Source: a virus. From it: a stretch of 64,000 nt of DNA. Under the pieces are notes generated by a model. It worked only from the letters and a program-made list of their open reading frames with translations, did no database searches and had not been told where the DNA came from. The stretch lies in the IMG/VR virus record IMGVR_UViG_3300049595_004364, positions 1 through 64,000 of that record; one strand, written 5' to 3'. A program made the translations under genes and the position numbers. Below are positions 18,201-26,556 of this stretch, in pieces (position 1 is the stretch's first letter; every line of letters begins with the position of its first letter).

Positions 18201-18545
18201 ATATATTCCGATTTTAATAGGTATGAAGTTAAGTACAATAAACCTGACGGCTCTCTTACTATAATTGATGTACCAAAAGACTCAATTTATTATGAGCTAA
18301 AAAATGCGCCAGAGGGACTACATAATTTTTCAATTCAAGCTGTAAGTAATACGGGTCCCGTATCAGTATCAAAAATTTCTAGTATTGTAGTATCAAGGGA
18401 TAATTTTGTGCCCGGAGTATTTAAACAGTCGTCCTTGCTAAAAGGAGGAGTATTTAATAAAACTATATCCTTCTCTGGTGGAACCCTTACAACTCCTAGC
18501 ACCTATACATTTGTAGCACCTTCGGGGGCTCAGAAAGTTTTATAA
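15276..18545 (+). CDS. Tail tip attachment protein J-like
   Basis: A 1089-aa protein beginning YKNSTGIVFDLISEGPISLVNGLNSIYLNRRP, the hallmark start of lambda gpJ-type host-specificity proteins. A central tip-hub region contains GVDMDLPTNY, a segment rich in NPVWNLREILLNNRWG, and TRANQIAVTFNDKDN, all characteristic of this family. A fibronectin type III-like domain lies near residues 935-1040 (VTNFTATLQFN through LKNAPEGLHNFSIQAVSNTG). The extreme C-terminus usually sets receptor binding. The end overlaps the fibre gene start by TAATG, so the two are probably translated together and may interact. Confidence 0.9.
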   Translation: MRYYKNSTGIVFDLISEGPISLVNGLNSIYLNRRPIANASLGRAALGGPALVFLNNNGSSIYLGEQRLGIGTEIPILIKKAAKQSTTTVVAGAFTINAASFFTSNMLASNSDGDGGLYQKVRIPGAGVGGEEYEGEILSISGNIATMDTPIGTSITGPVYWDHFTYGIEFNNNGVYSITLNVAAANSTFWNANFTPPSSNWTSVEAIIGAGRLNINADNTSLNFKDVKVNFRNGAANQPPVINTTGFSSASYGINLNAELTQVTTAIQEDGTSVAIYNNKTNPWWTSDSIGEVQPESGGSVFVLNTGSGANGLNIGSPSEVDEVVITINTPEGLYGIKENEDQSKTNAGAVFQVFLKYKVNAAADWQRKLILGPSKEALTASTGYFVHNQGALRNGGNYSGVLKAEVDSAVNFDFRINLQEFRPFDNFEIEIYKITPDRFKVGKWTYFQKTVVTSAQAYVHDKLSYPYSAYAAIEFDSQEFQGNIPERAYHCYGVDMDLPTNYITREESANGIANYNRSGGVDTGVYQVWNGTFRRGYCNNPVWNLREILLNNRWGLGNWLTADQINKYSLYSLARYCDELVPDGKGGLEPRFTCGVYLTQSTEAYKVIKDFATTMLALPYWVDGEFILEGDRPAEPVYTFTKGNIEGGIFSYEGTGNRTRANQIAVTFNDKDNFYEQSVELIDDIDNIVSTNRLITEEVVAFGATTRSQAIRYGKWKLLTAKLQKELVSFKTGENAGYLKPGSVINIQDADRDRVRYSGRVVSATTGQVTIDKPVTLNVGETYQLHVFVSGSATYLLQETAIIGGISYSYGNILPIYTEAEAEVLRDDSNNPVSVQFSPDSHLQTRTITSSVGSVLNVESFTAAPESEVIWAITAKNNTGTLVGSPKTYRILGIGEDNNSYTITAVEHFNAKFDSIDEDYLADPPEYVRRYTEVPSVTNFTATLQFNSEGISEANSSVTPNIVLSWDPPVENGTIYSDFNRYEVKYNKPDGSLTIIDVPKDSIYYELKNAPEGLHNFSIQAVSNTGPVSVSKISSIVVSRDNFVPGVFKQSSLLKGGVFNKTISFSGGTLTTPSTYTFVAPSGAQKVL

Positions 18546-21500
18546 TGAGTTTTACTAGTTTAGATTTTACAAGTATGGGTTCAAATGCCTATATTGTTTA
18601 TAATGTTGACACTGGCTTTAAGCTTCTAACAGAAGTGTTAGACGGGCCTGTTGCTTACTTATCGGATGGTGCAGCAGTATCACTTGGTAACTGTTATATG
18701 CAGGGACCCGTACTTACGACACTAACAGGGTCTTTTTCTACACTTAGCAGTAGAGATAGACCTATTGTAAAAGTCGGGTCTTCTTGGGCAGTAGTAACGC
18801 AATTTTTGGATAATTCTAATGTTGTTTTAGATAGAACGTTTGATAAAGGTAGACTCTGCACTATACTTAGTGGTACAGTTACTACTGTAAACAACTATAC
18901 TGCTGGCACTGCAATTACCTTTGAAAGCACTGGTGTACTACCCACAAATATTACAGCGGGTCAAATTTATTATGTTTTAACTGCAACTACACAAACTTTT
19001 ACGTTTAGCGCTACTGTAGGTGGGTCTGCTATAACTACGTCAGGAGGGTCTGGACTTCATTCTGTTTATAGAGTGTTTAGCGCTATTACGCCTTCTTATG
19101 CCCCAGATACTATAAAAGACACTATTATTGCTACTGTTACAAAAACAGGCACAAGCCCTAATTTTGTATACAATATAGACCCTTACTATTCAGTTAATAA
19201 TGAGTCAACCACTATTATTACTACTGTTACTGCTCTACCTGTATCAGGAGAGTACGTAGGTCAGTTAGTACTATTTACTAACCTAATCTACACTTGGAAT
19301 GGAACTAGCTGGGTTACTTCTTACGGAGAAGATGGGGCTACCGTAACTTTAACGACCTCAAGCCAAGCTTTTACATACACTACAAGCGGAACCACACCTA
19401 CTCCTGCATCTGCAACTATTACTGCAAACGTATTAAATGTAACTAATCCCCAGTACAGATTTCTTCTAAACGGCAGCGAAGTTCAGGCTTGGGGAATTAC
19501 GCCTAACTACCCTTATACACCTCAAGCTAACTTTACTAATATGCCTGACTTAATAAAGGTAGAAGTTAGAGAAGGTACCGGCTCTGTTATAGCTTCTGAT
19601 ATTTTAAGTACTTTTGGCGTCAAACCCGGAGAGAACGGAGATGACGCTGTAACAGTGATAATGACTAATGAAGCGCATACTTTAGCTAGAGATGGTGCTT
19701 CTGTTGACTATAGTAACTCTGGTACTTCATTTATTGTATATATTGGCACCACTGTTTGTGCTTTTGGAGCTTCTGGTGCATATACCTATAGTGTATCTGC
19801 TACTAACAATAATATAGTTGCCGCAACTCCTACTAGTGGTGTCTATGGAAATGCTAGTGGACTTGCAACGGGAGTACTTTCGGCAACTATTACATTTACT
19901 ATCACTATACGCGGACCGGATGCACAAATATATGCTACGGTGACTAAAGTACAAAGTTTTTCCGTTTCCGAAGCGGGTAGAGATGTGCAAGTTTCTACCG
20001 GAGCTACAGCTCCTTCTAGCCCAAGTACAGGGGATATATGGTACAACGGTGACGTAGCTTTTTATTACAATGGCACTGTTTGGGTACAAATTGTTAATGC
20101 CCCCACAGGTACCAGAAGTTTATCTTCGCTATCTGATGAGGGTATTTATACTGGTGAAATTGCATATTATTCTGGGGATTATTATATTTGGGACGGTGCT
20201 CTGTGGCTATTAGCAATTGATGGAATAACTTTAGCCTTATCTAATCAAACTCATACGCTACCAGCTAGTTCTGCTGGTGTTCCTAGCACTTATGTAGGGG
20301 CTAGTACAAGGGTTTATGTTTATTCCTCTGGAACCGACGATACAGCTAATTGGACTTTAAGTGCTTCTACTACCAATGTTACCGGCTCGTTTGGGTCCGG
20401 TGCTAATAGTAATCTTTATACTGTTACTAACTTGTCACAGCCTGCAGGATTTGTTGATATAACGGCAACTAAAGGTTCAAGAACTAAAACAGCTAGATTT
20501 AGTTTAAGCACTTCTAATGCAGGAACTAACGGAGTTGCAATTAGACTAAGAGGCAACGTTCTTGCTGTTAAACAAAATAATAGTGGTGGACGTTCCCCTG
20601 GTACTATAATATTTAAAGCAGAAAATGTTTCTTCTTCTGGGGTTACTACTTACACCGGAGATATAAAAATAGAAAGCGGTACCAATGGTACAGTTTTTGG
20701 TACAAATCACGGAACAGTTAATGGTACGGAGTCTTCCTTAGACATAACGGGTTCGAGCAATACATTTTTTAGAGGTATACTGTACGTTACGGGTACCTCA
20801 ACCATTATTGACGAGCAAGTTATTTCAGTTATATCTGATGGCTTAGACGGTAACTCAGGTGGAACGGTATCTAGATTAGATCTATCGAACGATAGCCACT
20901 CTATTCCAGCAACTTCTGATGGTACTGTACTATCCTACGATGGTGCAGATACAGAGCTACGAATTTACAAGGGGCAAGCTTTAGACACTGGGTGGACATT
21001 TTCTGAGATTTCGGAAACTAACGTTTTAGGCTCTTTCCCAGGTAGCAGTTCAACCTCTACAGCAAACCCCGCTGTTTGGACAGTATCTAGTTGGAACGGA
21101 ACGGCTGATGTAGCCTATGTAGATTTTCAAGCGACAAAAACTGGGGAGGCTACACAGTATGCGACTTTTAGCTTAACAAGAGTTAGAGGAGGTGCAAATG
21201 GAAGCAGCCCCACGGTATATAAGTTAGTACTTTCTAGGAATTCTGTAATAAAAAACCCTTCAGGTGTATTTACTCCAGCCTCTTTAACTTTTTCTGCTGT
21301 AAGCATTACTGGAAATAACTTGCCTGTATCTTATGCAGGCACTATAAAGTATCAAATTGATACTGGTAGCGGATTTGGCTCCGAAATTACAGGCACTTCT
21401 TACACACCAAGTGGTAACGTTAGAGATATAAAAGTTAACTTATACGATGGAACAACTCTACTAGACTCGGAAACTATACCTGTTATTGTAGACGGACCTC

Positions 21501-23920
21501 CTGGAATAAATACCGCTACTATTAGCTTATATAACAAAAATACAAGTGCTGTTACACCTCCAGCTGCATTTACTGGCACTGCAACTTATACATTTGCTAC
21601 TAGTGCAGTTACAGGGCTAACCTTAAATGGGTGGTCTACAAGCGTACCAGCTATAGCTAACGGAGAGTACTTGTGGGTTAGGCAAGCGGTAGCGTCTTCT
21701 AATGTTGCTACCGATGATATTGCAATTGGTGAGTGGTCTGGTGCTGTTGTACTGTCAAACGGAGGCATAGATGGGTTGAATACAACACCTTTATTTTTAT
21801 ACAATAAAAATACAAGTGCTGTTACACCTCCAACTGCGTTTACTGGTACTGCAACTTATACATTTGCTACAGACTCTCTAACTAATCTTACCTTAAATGG
21901 TTGGACACGTACAGCGCCTTCTTTAATTGCCGGAGAGTACCTGTGGGTTAGACAAGCAGTAGCGTCTTCTAATACTGCTACTGATACCATTGCAATTGGA
22001 GAGTGGTCTGCAGCCGTAGTAGCAGGAGTAGCAGGTACTAATGGGCCCGCTGGGTTAAATAATACCACTATTAGCTTATACAACAAAAATACAAGCGCTG
22101 TTACACCCCCAACTGCGTTTACTGGTACTGCAACCTATACATTTGCTACTAGTGCAGTTACAGGACTAACTTTAAATGGGTGGTCCACAAGCGTGCCAGC
22201 CATAACTAACGGAGAGTACTTATGGGTTAGACAAGCAGTAGCATCTTCTAATACTGCTACTGACACTATTGCAATTGGTGAATGGTCTGGGGCTGTTGTG
22301 CTTTCAAATGGGGGCATAGATGGGCTAAATACAACGCCTTTATTTTTATATAATAAAAACACTAGCGCTGTTACACCTCCGACCGCATTTACAGGCACTG
22401 CAACTTATACTTTTGCTACAGATTCATTAACCGGTCTTACTCTTAATAGCTGGGCACGAACTGCTCCTTCTTTATCCGCAGGAGAATACTTATGGGTTAG
22501 ACAAGCGGTAGCATCTTCTAATACTGCTACTGATACTATTGCAATTGGAGAGTGGTCTGTAGCAGCAGTAGCAGGAGTAGCAGGTACTAATGGACCTGCT
22601 GGACTAAATAATGCTACCATTAACTTGTATAATAAAAATACAAGTGCTGTTACACCCCCAGCTGCATTTACTGGTACTGCAACTTATACATTTGCTACTG
22701 CTACAATTACAGGGCTAACCTTAAATGGATGGTCTACAAGCGTACCAGCCATAACTAACGGAGAGTACTTATGGGTTAGACAAGCAACAGCGTCTTCTAG
22801 TACTGCTACTGATGATATCGCAATTGGTGAATGGTCTGGTGCTATTGTGCTTTCAGTTGGGGGTACAAACGGTACCTCTGCAGTGAGTGGCTATCTAACT
22901 AATGAGTCCCAAGCTTTATTTGCATATGCTAATGGAACTATTACTTCTTATACACCCGCTACAGGGTCTTTTGTTATAGTGAGTGGTACCACAGATATTA
23001 GTGCTAGCTTTACATTGTCTACTCTCTCAAACCCACAAAACTTAACTGTTGCTTATGTTAACAGAACCTATACGGTTAGTGCGGGGTTTGATGCAAACGA
23101 AGATACAGCAAGTTTAACTATAAGGGCTACAGGGTCTGGTGCTTACGCAGGCATTACTATAGATAAAGTTTTTTCTTTATCTAAAACTAGAGGTGGGTAT
23201 GAAATTGTCGCTACTTTACCCGCAGGAGGAGACCCTAGAAATTTTGCAGGTAGTATAGTTTTTCTAACTACAGATAATAAGCTTTATAGATATAATGGCA
23301 CAGCATGGGTAGCTACTGTCCCTGCTGGAGACATAACGGGCCAGTTAATTGCTGCTCAAATTGCTTCGTTGGCCGCTTCACAGGTTACTGGTCAGTTAAC
23401 TGATGCTCAGTTGGCGGGTATTGCAGCAGCTAAACTTACTGGCACGATAGCAAACACACAAATAGCAGATGGGGCAATATCTACCGCCAAAATAGCTGCG
23501 GGAGCTGTAACTGCCGCTAGTATTGCTGCAGATACTATTACGGCCGCTAATATTGCTGCTGGTGCAATTACTGCATCTGAACTTGCGGCTGGATCTGTTA
23601 CCGCCGCTAGTATTGCTGCTGGTACAATAACTGCTACTCAAATTGCAGCTGATACTATTACAGCAAATCAAATAGCAGCTAATGCTATTACTGCAACCGA
23701 GCTCAATGCTAATGCGGTTACAGCGGATAAAATAAATGCTGGGGCTGTAACAGCGGGTAAAATTTCTGTCACAGAACTTAGCGCAATTAGCGCAAATATG
23801 GGTACTGTTACAGCAGGCTTAATTCGTAGTGGGACAGGCGGAGATAGAACAGAAATAACACCACAGCGCATAGAGGTATATGCAGGCGGCACTTTACGTG
23901 TTAGATTAGGAATATGGTAA
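18545..23920 (+). CDS. Long repeat-rich tail fibre
   Basis: A 1791-aa protein, Ser/Thr/Gly-rich and all-beta, directly after the J-like protein. Residues about 255-980 hold Ig-like and bacterial-adhesin-like segments with DG-rich linkers (YGEDGATVTL, GLDGNSGGTV). Residues about 990-1440 are five near-identical 90-93-residue units of the type YNKNTSAVTPPTAFTGTATY...LTLNGWSTSVPAI...GEYLWVRQAVASS...IAIGEWS. Residues about 1600-1760 are a hendecad-like series (AAGAITASELAAGSVTAASIAAGTITA) expected to form a trimeric coil. The C-terminus is short (RIEVYAGGTLRVRLGIW). It is probably the central or side fibre used for host recognition. The repeats make it prone to length variation. Confidence 0.85.
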   Translation: MSFTSLDFTSMGSNAYIVYNVDTGFKLLTEVLDGPVAYLSDGAAVSLGNCYMQGPVLTTLTGSFSTLSSRDRPIVKVGSSWAVVTQFLDNSNVVLDRTFDKGRLCTILSGTVTTVNNYTAGTAITFESTGVLPTNITAGQIYYVLTATTQTFTFSATVGGSAITTSGGSGLHSVYRVFSAITPSYAPDTIKDTIIATVTKTGTSPNFVYNIDPYYSVNNESTTIITTVTALPVSGEYVGQLVLFTNLIYTWNGTSWVTSYGEDGATVTLTTSSQAFTYTTSGTTPTPASATITANVLNVTNPQYRFLLNGSEVQAWGITPNYPYTPQANFTNMPDLIKVEVREGTGSVIASDILSTFGVKPGENGDDAVTVIMTNEAHTLARDGASVDYSNSGTSFIVYIGTTVCAFGASGAYTYSVSATNNNIVAATPTSGVYGNASGLATGVLSATITFTITIRGPDAQIYATVTKVQSFSVSEAGRDVQVSTGATAPSSPSTGDIWYNGDVAFYYNGTVWVQIVNAPTGTRSLSSLSDEGIYTGEIAYYSGDYYIWDGALWLLAIDGITLALSNQTHTLPASSAGVPSTYVGASTRVYVYSSGTDDTANWTLSASTTNVTGSFGSGANSNLYTVTNLSQPAGFVDITATKGSRTKTARFSLSTSNAGTNGVAIRLRGNVLAVKQNNSGGRSPGTIIFKAENVSSSGVTTYTGDIKIESGTNGTVFGTNHGTVNGTESSLDITGSSNTFFRGILYVTGTSTIIDEQVISVISDGLDGNSGGTVSRLDLSNDSHSIPATSDGTVLSYDGADTELRIYKGQALDTGWTFSEISETNVLGSFPGSSSTSTANPAVWTVSSWNGTADVAYVDFQATKTGEATQYATFSLTRVRGGANGSSPTVYKLVLSRNSVIKNPSGVFTPASLTFSAVSITGNNLPVSYAGTIKYQIDTGSGFGSEITGTSYTPSGNVRDIKVNLYDGTTLLDSETIPVIVDGPPGINTATISLYNKNTSAVTPPAAFTGTATYTFATSAVTGLTLNGWSTSVPAIANGEYLWVRQAVASSNVATDDIAIGEWSGAVVLSNGGIDGLNTTPLFLYNKNTSAVTPPTAFTGTATYTFATDSLTNLTLNGWTRTAPSLIAGEYLWVRQAVASSNTATDTIAIGEWSAAVVAGVAGTNGPAGLNNTTISLYNKNTSAVTPPTAFTGTATYTFATSAVTGLTLNGWSTSVPAITNGEYLWVRQAVASSNTATDTIAIGEWSGAVVLSNGGIDGLNTTPLFLYNKNTSAVTPPTAFTGTATYTFATDSLTGLTLNSWARTAPSLSAGEYLWVRQAVASSNTATDTIAIGEWSVAAVAGVAGTNGPAGLNNATINLYNKNTSAVTPPAAFTGTATYTFATATITGLTLNGWSTSVPAITNGEYLWVRQATASSSTATDDIAIGEWSGAIVLSVGGTNGTSAVSGYLTNESQALFAYANGTITSYTPATGSFVIVSGTTDISASFTLSTLSNPQNLTVAYVNRTYTVSAGFDANEDTASLTIRATGSGAYAGITIDKVFSLSKTRGGYEIVATLPAGGDPRNFAGSIVFLTTDNKLYRYNGTAWVATVPAGDITGQLIAAQIASLAASQVTGQLTDAQLAGIAAAKLTGTIANTQIADGAISTAKIAAGAVTAASIAADTITAANIAAGAITASELAAGSVTAASIAAGTITATQIAADTITANQIAANAITATELNANAVTADKINAGAVTAGKISVTELSAISANMGTVTAGLIRSGTGGDRTEITPQRIEVYAGGTLRVRLGIW
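21517..22857 (+). repeat. Tandem A-B-A-B-A repeat inside fibre gene
   Basis: Five units recur with the landmark TACAAGTGCTGTTACACC-like sequence at 21541, 21811, 22090, 22360 and 22639. The spacings are 270, 279, 270 and 279 bases. Two unit types alternate: one ends IAIGEWSGAVVLSNGGIDGLNTTP, the other ends with AGVAGTNGPAGLNN. The larger period is therefore 549 bases (183 residues). High nucleotide identity, including third positions, points to recent duplication. Confidence 0.9.
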
Positions 23921-24180
23921 TGCCACAAGGATTACAGATTTTCAATGCATCAGGTCAAATAACATTAGATATAGGCTCTAGACCTATGAAACTTTTGCAG
24001 GTAAATAGCCTAACTGCGGGTACAAATCTTAGCGTTTCTGTCTCGGGTACTATAGTGCCTATAGTAGCAAACTCTTCACTAAACTACACACCAATTATTA
24101 CAGTTTCAAGTAGTTCAGTAGATGTTACCTGGAGATCGGGGTCTACTGGCGTTGCGACATTACTTTTACAGGAGTATTAA
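23920..24180 (+). CDS. Small fibre-associated beta protein
   Basis: An 86-aa protein. I take the ATG at 23920 (TAATG overlap with the fibre stop), giving MPQGLQIFNASGQITLDIGSR; an in-frame ATG at 23914 is also possible. The MPxGLQIFNxxGQxxLD start is a common theme in small proteins encoded after J-like and fibre genes in siphophages. The rest is short beta strands rich in Ser/Val/Thr, with no signal peptide. It probably decorates the tail tip or fibre. Function is unknown. Confidence 0.72.
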   Translation: MPQGLQIFNASGQITLDIGSRPMKLLQVNSLTAGTNLSVSVSGTIVPIVANSSLNYTPIITVSSSSVDVTWRSGSTGVATLLLQEY

Positions 24181-24855
24181 ATGCCGATAGGATTTCAAAG
24201 TTTTATACCTGGAGGGTCTATTGTACAAATAGATTCAGAAAGGTTTACTTATATGTTAAAACAAAAAGGCACATTAACAGGGACTTTTACAAGTGGAAGT
24301 TTTGGCGGAGGGTTTTATGTTGCTAGTGTTACTATTACAGGTTGTAATACTCCAATAATGTTTTCTGCTGCGGGCTCTGCAGTTTCAGGTTCTACTAATA
24401 ATGGGGGAGGTAGTTGGACTTTTAGTTTTCGCGCTAACTCTTCTAGTATATCATATGCTTTATTTGATATTGGCCTAAGTAGTGGCTCTACTTTTGGATT
24501 ACAGCTTTTTAACTCATCAAATCAGTTAACTTTCGATTCTAACTTGGTTCCTTTAACAATAGTTTTTTCTGGGACTGAAAATATATTTACAGGCGTTTTT
24601 ACACCCGCGTTTTTTACAGGAGAGTCGGGGAGAGTATATTACGCGTCAGGTATGGATAGTTATAGTTCTATAGCAGGTACCGAAGTATTTCCTGGAGATT
24701 TTGAAGACTATCAATCTTATGCGATCATGGAAAAAACTGGAAATGATTATAGTATAGGGTCAGTAGGTTTGGTAGGAAGTACTAATGACGGAAATAAAAA
24801 TGATGGAACAGTTGGAAATATACCTTGGCTTTTAGCCGATGTAACTTATACATAG
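24181..24855 (+). CDS. Putative tail tip / fibre accessory protein
   Basis: A 224-aa protein starting immediately after the previous stop. Its first residues (MPIGFQSFIPGGSIVQIDSERF) echo the MPQGLQIFNASGQITLD start of its neighbour, suggesting shared origin. The body is Gly/Ser/Thr/Phe-rich, probably a beta sandwich, with segments SGSFGGGFYVASVTITGC and FSGTENIFTGVFTPAFF. No enzymatic motif is visible. The location and the shared N-terminal signature suggest attachment to the same tip structure. Confidence 0.68.
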   Translation: MPIGFQSFIPGGSIVQIDSERFTYMLKQKGTLTGTFTSGSFGGGFYVASVTITGCNTPIMFSAAGSAVSGSTNNGGGSWTFSFRANSSSISYALFDIGLSSGSTFGLQLFNSSNQLTFDSNLVPLTIVFSGTENIFTGVFTPAFFTGESGRVYYASGMDSYSSIAGTEVFPGDFEDYQSYAIMEKTGNDYSIGSVGLVGSTNDGNKNDGTVGNIPWLLADVTYT

Positions 24856-24862
24856 GAGAAAA

Positions 24863-25012
24863 ATGAAATATTTACTATTATTATTACTAGTTGGTTGTGC
24901 TACAGTTGAACCAAAAAGACTACCAGAAGCAAAAGATAAAGTAAACGTACCACAATGGGAAGAGTATTGCTCACGTAATGAATGGATTGATCCCGCTTGT
25001 GAGGTAAAGTAA
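24863..25012 (+). CDS. Tiny lipoprotein, 49 aa
   Basis: ATG at 24863 follows an AGGAGA site by 4-6 bases. The N-terminus is MKYLLLLLLVGCATVEP: a Leu-rich signal sequence with a perfect lipobox (LVGC, C12). The mature part is only about 38 residues, with two more cysteines. The stop overlaps the start of the next gene (TAATG). Phage lipoproteins of this size can be outer spanins or superinfection-exclusion proteins. A separate spanin pair is present at 57556-58153, so exclusion or envelope targeting with the adjacent peptidase is more attractive. This is inference only. Confidence 0.78.
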   Translation: MKYLLLLLLVGCATVEPKRLPEAKDKVNVPQWEEYCSRNEWIDPACEVK

Positions 25013-25422
25013 TGTTTGAATTGCAAGACAACAAAGTGAAAGAAACTTCAGAGCTATCTACTCTTTTACGTACTATTAATAACAAAGTCAATAAAATTAA
25101 ATACATTGAAGATAAAAGGGTGCACAATCAAGTAGATTACTGGACGGCATATATGAATAAGTATGACGCCGGAGATTGTGATGACTATGCTCTAACAAAA
25201 CGTAGACTACTTATAGAAGCAGGAGTACCTTATCAGTGTCTTTTACCTACTGTGTGTATGGTTGGAGAAGAAGGCCACCTAGTACTTGTCATACGAACGG
25301 AAAATGCTGACCTTGTTATGGATAACGTAGAACCACAAGTATTGTCCGTAGATAAATTTAATTATAAGTGGCTTTTTAGATTAGAACCCACAACAAAAAA
25401 ATGGATTAAACTGTATAAGTAA
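25012..25422 (+). CDS. LapG/BTLCP-type transglutaminase-like cysteine peptidase
   Basis: 136 aa with the bacterial transglutaminase-like cysteine peptidase signature: C56 in GDCDDYALTKRRLL, H89 in GHLVLVI and D104 in DLVMDN form a plausible triad in the right order. The KR..L...G...P pattern after the Cys is typical of this family. LapG-type enzymes cleave surface adhesins near the membrane. A phage copy might trim host surface proteins or process virion components. There is no signal peptide. It is translationally coupled to the 49-aa lipoprotein and is the last gene before a strong terminator. Confidence 0.78.
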   Translation: MFELQDNKVKETSELSTLLRTINNKVNKIKYIEDKRVHNQVDYWTAYMNKYDAGDCDDYALTKRRLLIEAGVPYQCLLPTVCMVGEEGHLVLVIRTENADLVMDNVEPQVLSVDKFNYKWLFRLEPTTKKWIKLYK

Positions 25423-25426
25423 TAAA

Positions 25427-25458
25427 AACCCGCCGAGGCAACTCGGCGGGTTTCTTTT
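25427..25458. terminator. Bidirectional terminator between convergent blocks
   Basis: An 11-bp perfect GC-rich stem, AACCCGCCGAG (25427-25437) and CTCGGCGGGTT (25442-25452), with a GCAA loop, is followed by TTCTTTT on the plus strand. The minus strand has a T-run from the A-stretch at 25424-25428. It ends the late plus-strand transcript and the minus-strand nrd transcript. Confidence 0.92.
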
Positions 25459-25603
25459 ACTCTTTAGTTAACTCAGCAATTTGTTTTTGTAGCTTACTTA
25501 TAATAGCAGAAGCTTGGGCTAACTGATCATAAGCTTGGTTTCTTTGTGCTTGAAGGCTCTGAATAATTGCGTTAACTTCGTCTATGTTTACTTCATTTTC
25601 CAT
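25457..25603 (-). CDS. Small coiled-coil protein, 48 aa
   Basis: The ATG at 25603 overlaps the nrdB stop (TAATG) and the stop codon is at 25457-25459, next to the terminator. The product, MENEVNIDEVNAIIQSLQAQ followed by RNQAYDQLAQASAIISKLQK and a short end, is almost entirely heptad-like helix. It is therefore likely an oligomerising coiled coil. It is the last gene of the nrd operon. Function is unknown; similar short helical proteins are common in phages. Confidence 0.7.
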   Translation of the reverse strand: MENEVNIDEVNAIIQSLQAQRNQAYDQLAQASAIISKLQKQIAELTKE

Positions 25604-26556
25604 TAAAATATATCTTCCCAGTTTCCAGTAGTGGATGCTTTTGCGTACTCCGTAGGTCTATTTTCAAAGAAGTTAGTGTGCTCAACCGCATTAATCATAG
25701 CGTCAATCCAAGGCAGCGGATTATGCTCAATCTTGAAGATATTCTTGAGACCCAACTGACTTAGTCTTCTACCAGTAATATACCTAATGTACATTTTAAC
25801 ATCATTAGGTACAAGACCCGGCACACTTGCACCCTCAAAGCAGGTGTCAATAAAAGCATCTTCTAGCTCTACAATACGTTCTGCAATAGAGTATAGTGAG
25901 GATTTAAGAGCATCTGTCCATAGCTCCGGATTTTCTTCGATGTACGTTCTAAACAGTTTTGTCATACCTTCTACATGAAGGGCTTCGTCTCTTACAGACC
26001 AGGATACGATCTGTCCCATATTCTTCATAAGATTATGACGAGGGAAATTAAGCAGAATAGCAAAACTACTAAAAAGTTGAACTCCTTCGGTAAACCCGCT
26101 ATATACTGCTAGCGATTTAGCAATATCTGCAGGCGTATCCATATTAAACTTTTCTAGATACTCATGTTTGTCCCGCATAGCTTTATAATTGCTAAACATC
26201 TTATATTCATCATCTGAAAGACCAAGACTTTCAATAAGGAGACTATAAGCGTCAATGTGTACGGCTTCCATGCCAGCAAATGCACTCATCATCATGCGAA
26301 TTTCAGGAGCTTTGAAAGTAGGAAGATAGTGCTGGCAGTATCCGCCAGCAACATCAATGTCCCCTTGCGTAAAGAACCTAAAAATTTGCGTAATAAGTTT
26401 ACGATTTTCTGGTTTTAGCTTTTGATTGTAATCTTTAATATCGTCTGCAAGAGGCACTTCTGCAGGTGACCAATGCATGTTTTGTTGAGCTTTATAAAGA
26501 TCGTATGCCCAAGGGTACTTAAACGGTTTAAAGTAGTCTCTAGTTTCTGTTAACAT
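25603..26556 (-). CDS. nrdB: Ribonucleotide reductase class Ia small subunit
   Basis: A 317-aa radical-generating subunit. All six metal ligands are visible: D66, E97, H100, E157, E191 and H194. The radical tyrosine is Y104, spaced as ExxHxxxY. The C-terminus (GNWEDIF) is the usual tail that docks into the large subunit. It makes the diferric-tyrosyl cofactor that lets NrdA reduce NDPs to dNDPs, supplying precursors for phage replication. It directly follows nrdA (stop of nrdA at 26557), so the two are co-expressed. Confidence 0.95.
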   Translation of the reverse strand: MLTETRDYFKPFKYPWAYDLYKAQQNMHWSPAEVPLADDIKDYNQKLKPENRKLITQIFRFFTQGDIDVAGGYCQHYLPTFKAPEIRMMMSAFAGMEAVHIDAYSLLIESLGLSDDEYKMFSNYKAMRDKHEYLEKFNMDTPADIAKSLAVYSGFTEGVQLFSSFAILLNFPRHNLMKNMGQIVSWSVRDEALHVEGMTKLFRTYIEENPELWTDALKSSLYSIAERIVELEDAFIDTCFEGASVPGLVPNDVKMYIRYITGRRLSQLGLKNIFKIEHNPLPWIDAMINAVEHTNFFENRPTEYAKASTTGNWEDIF

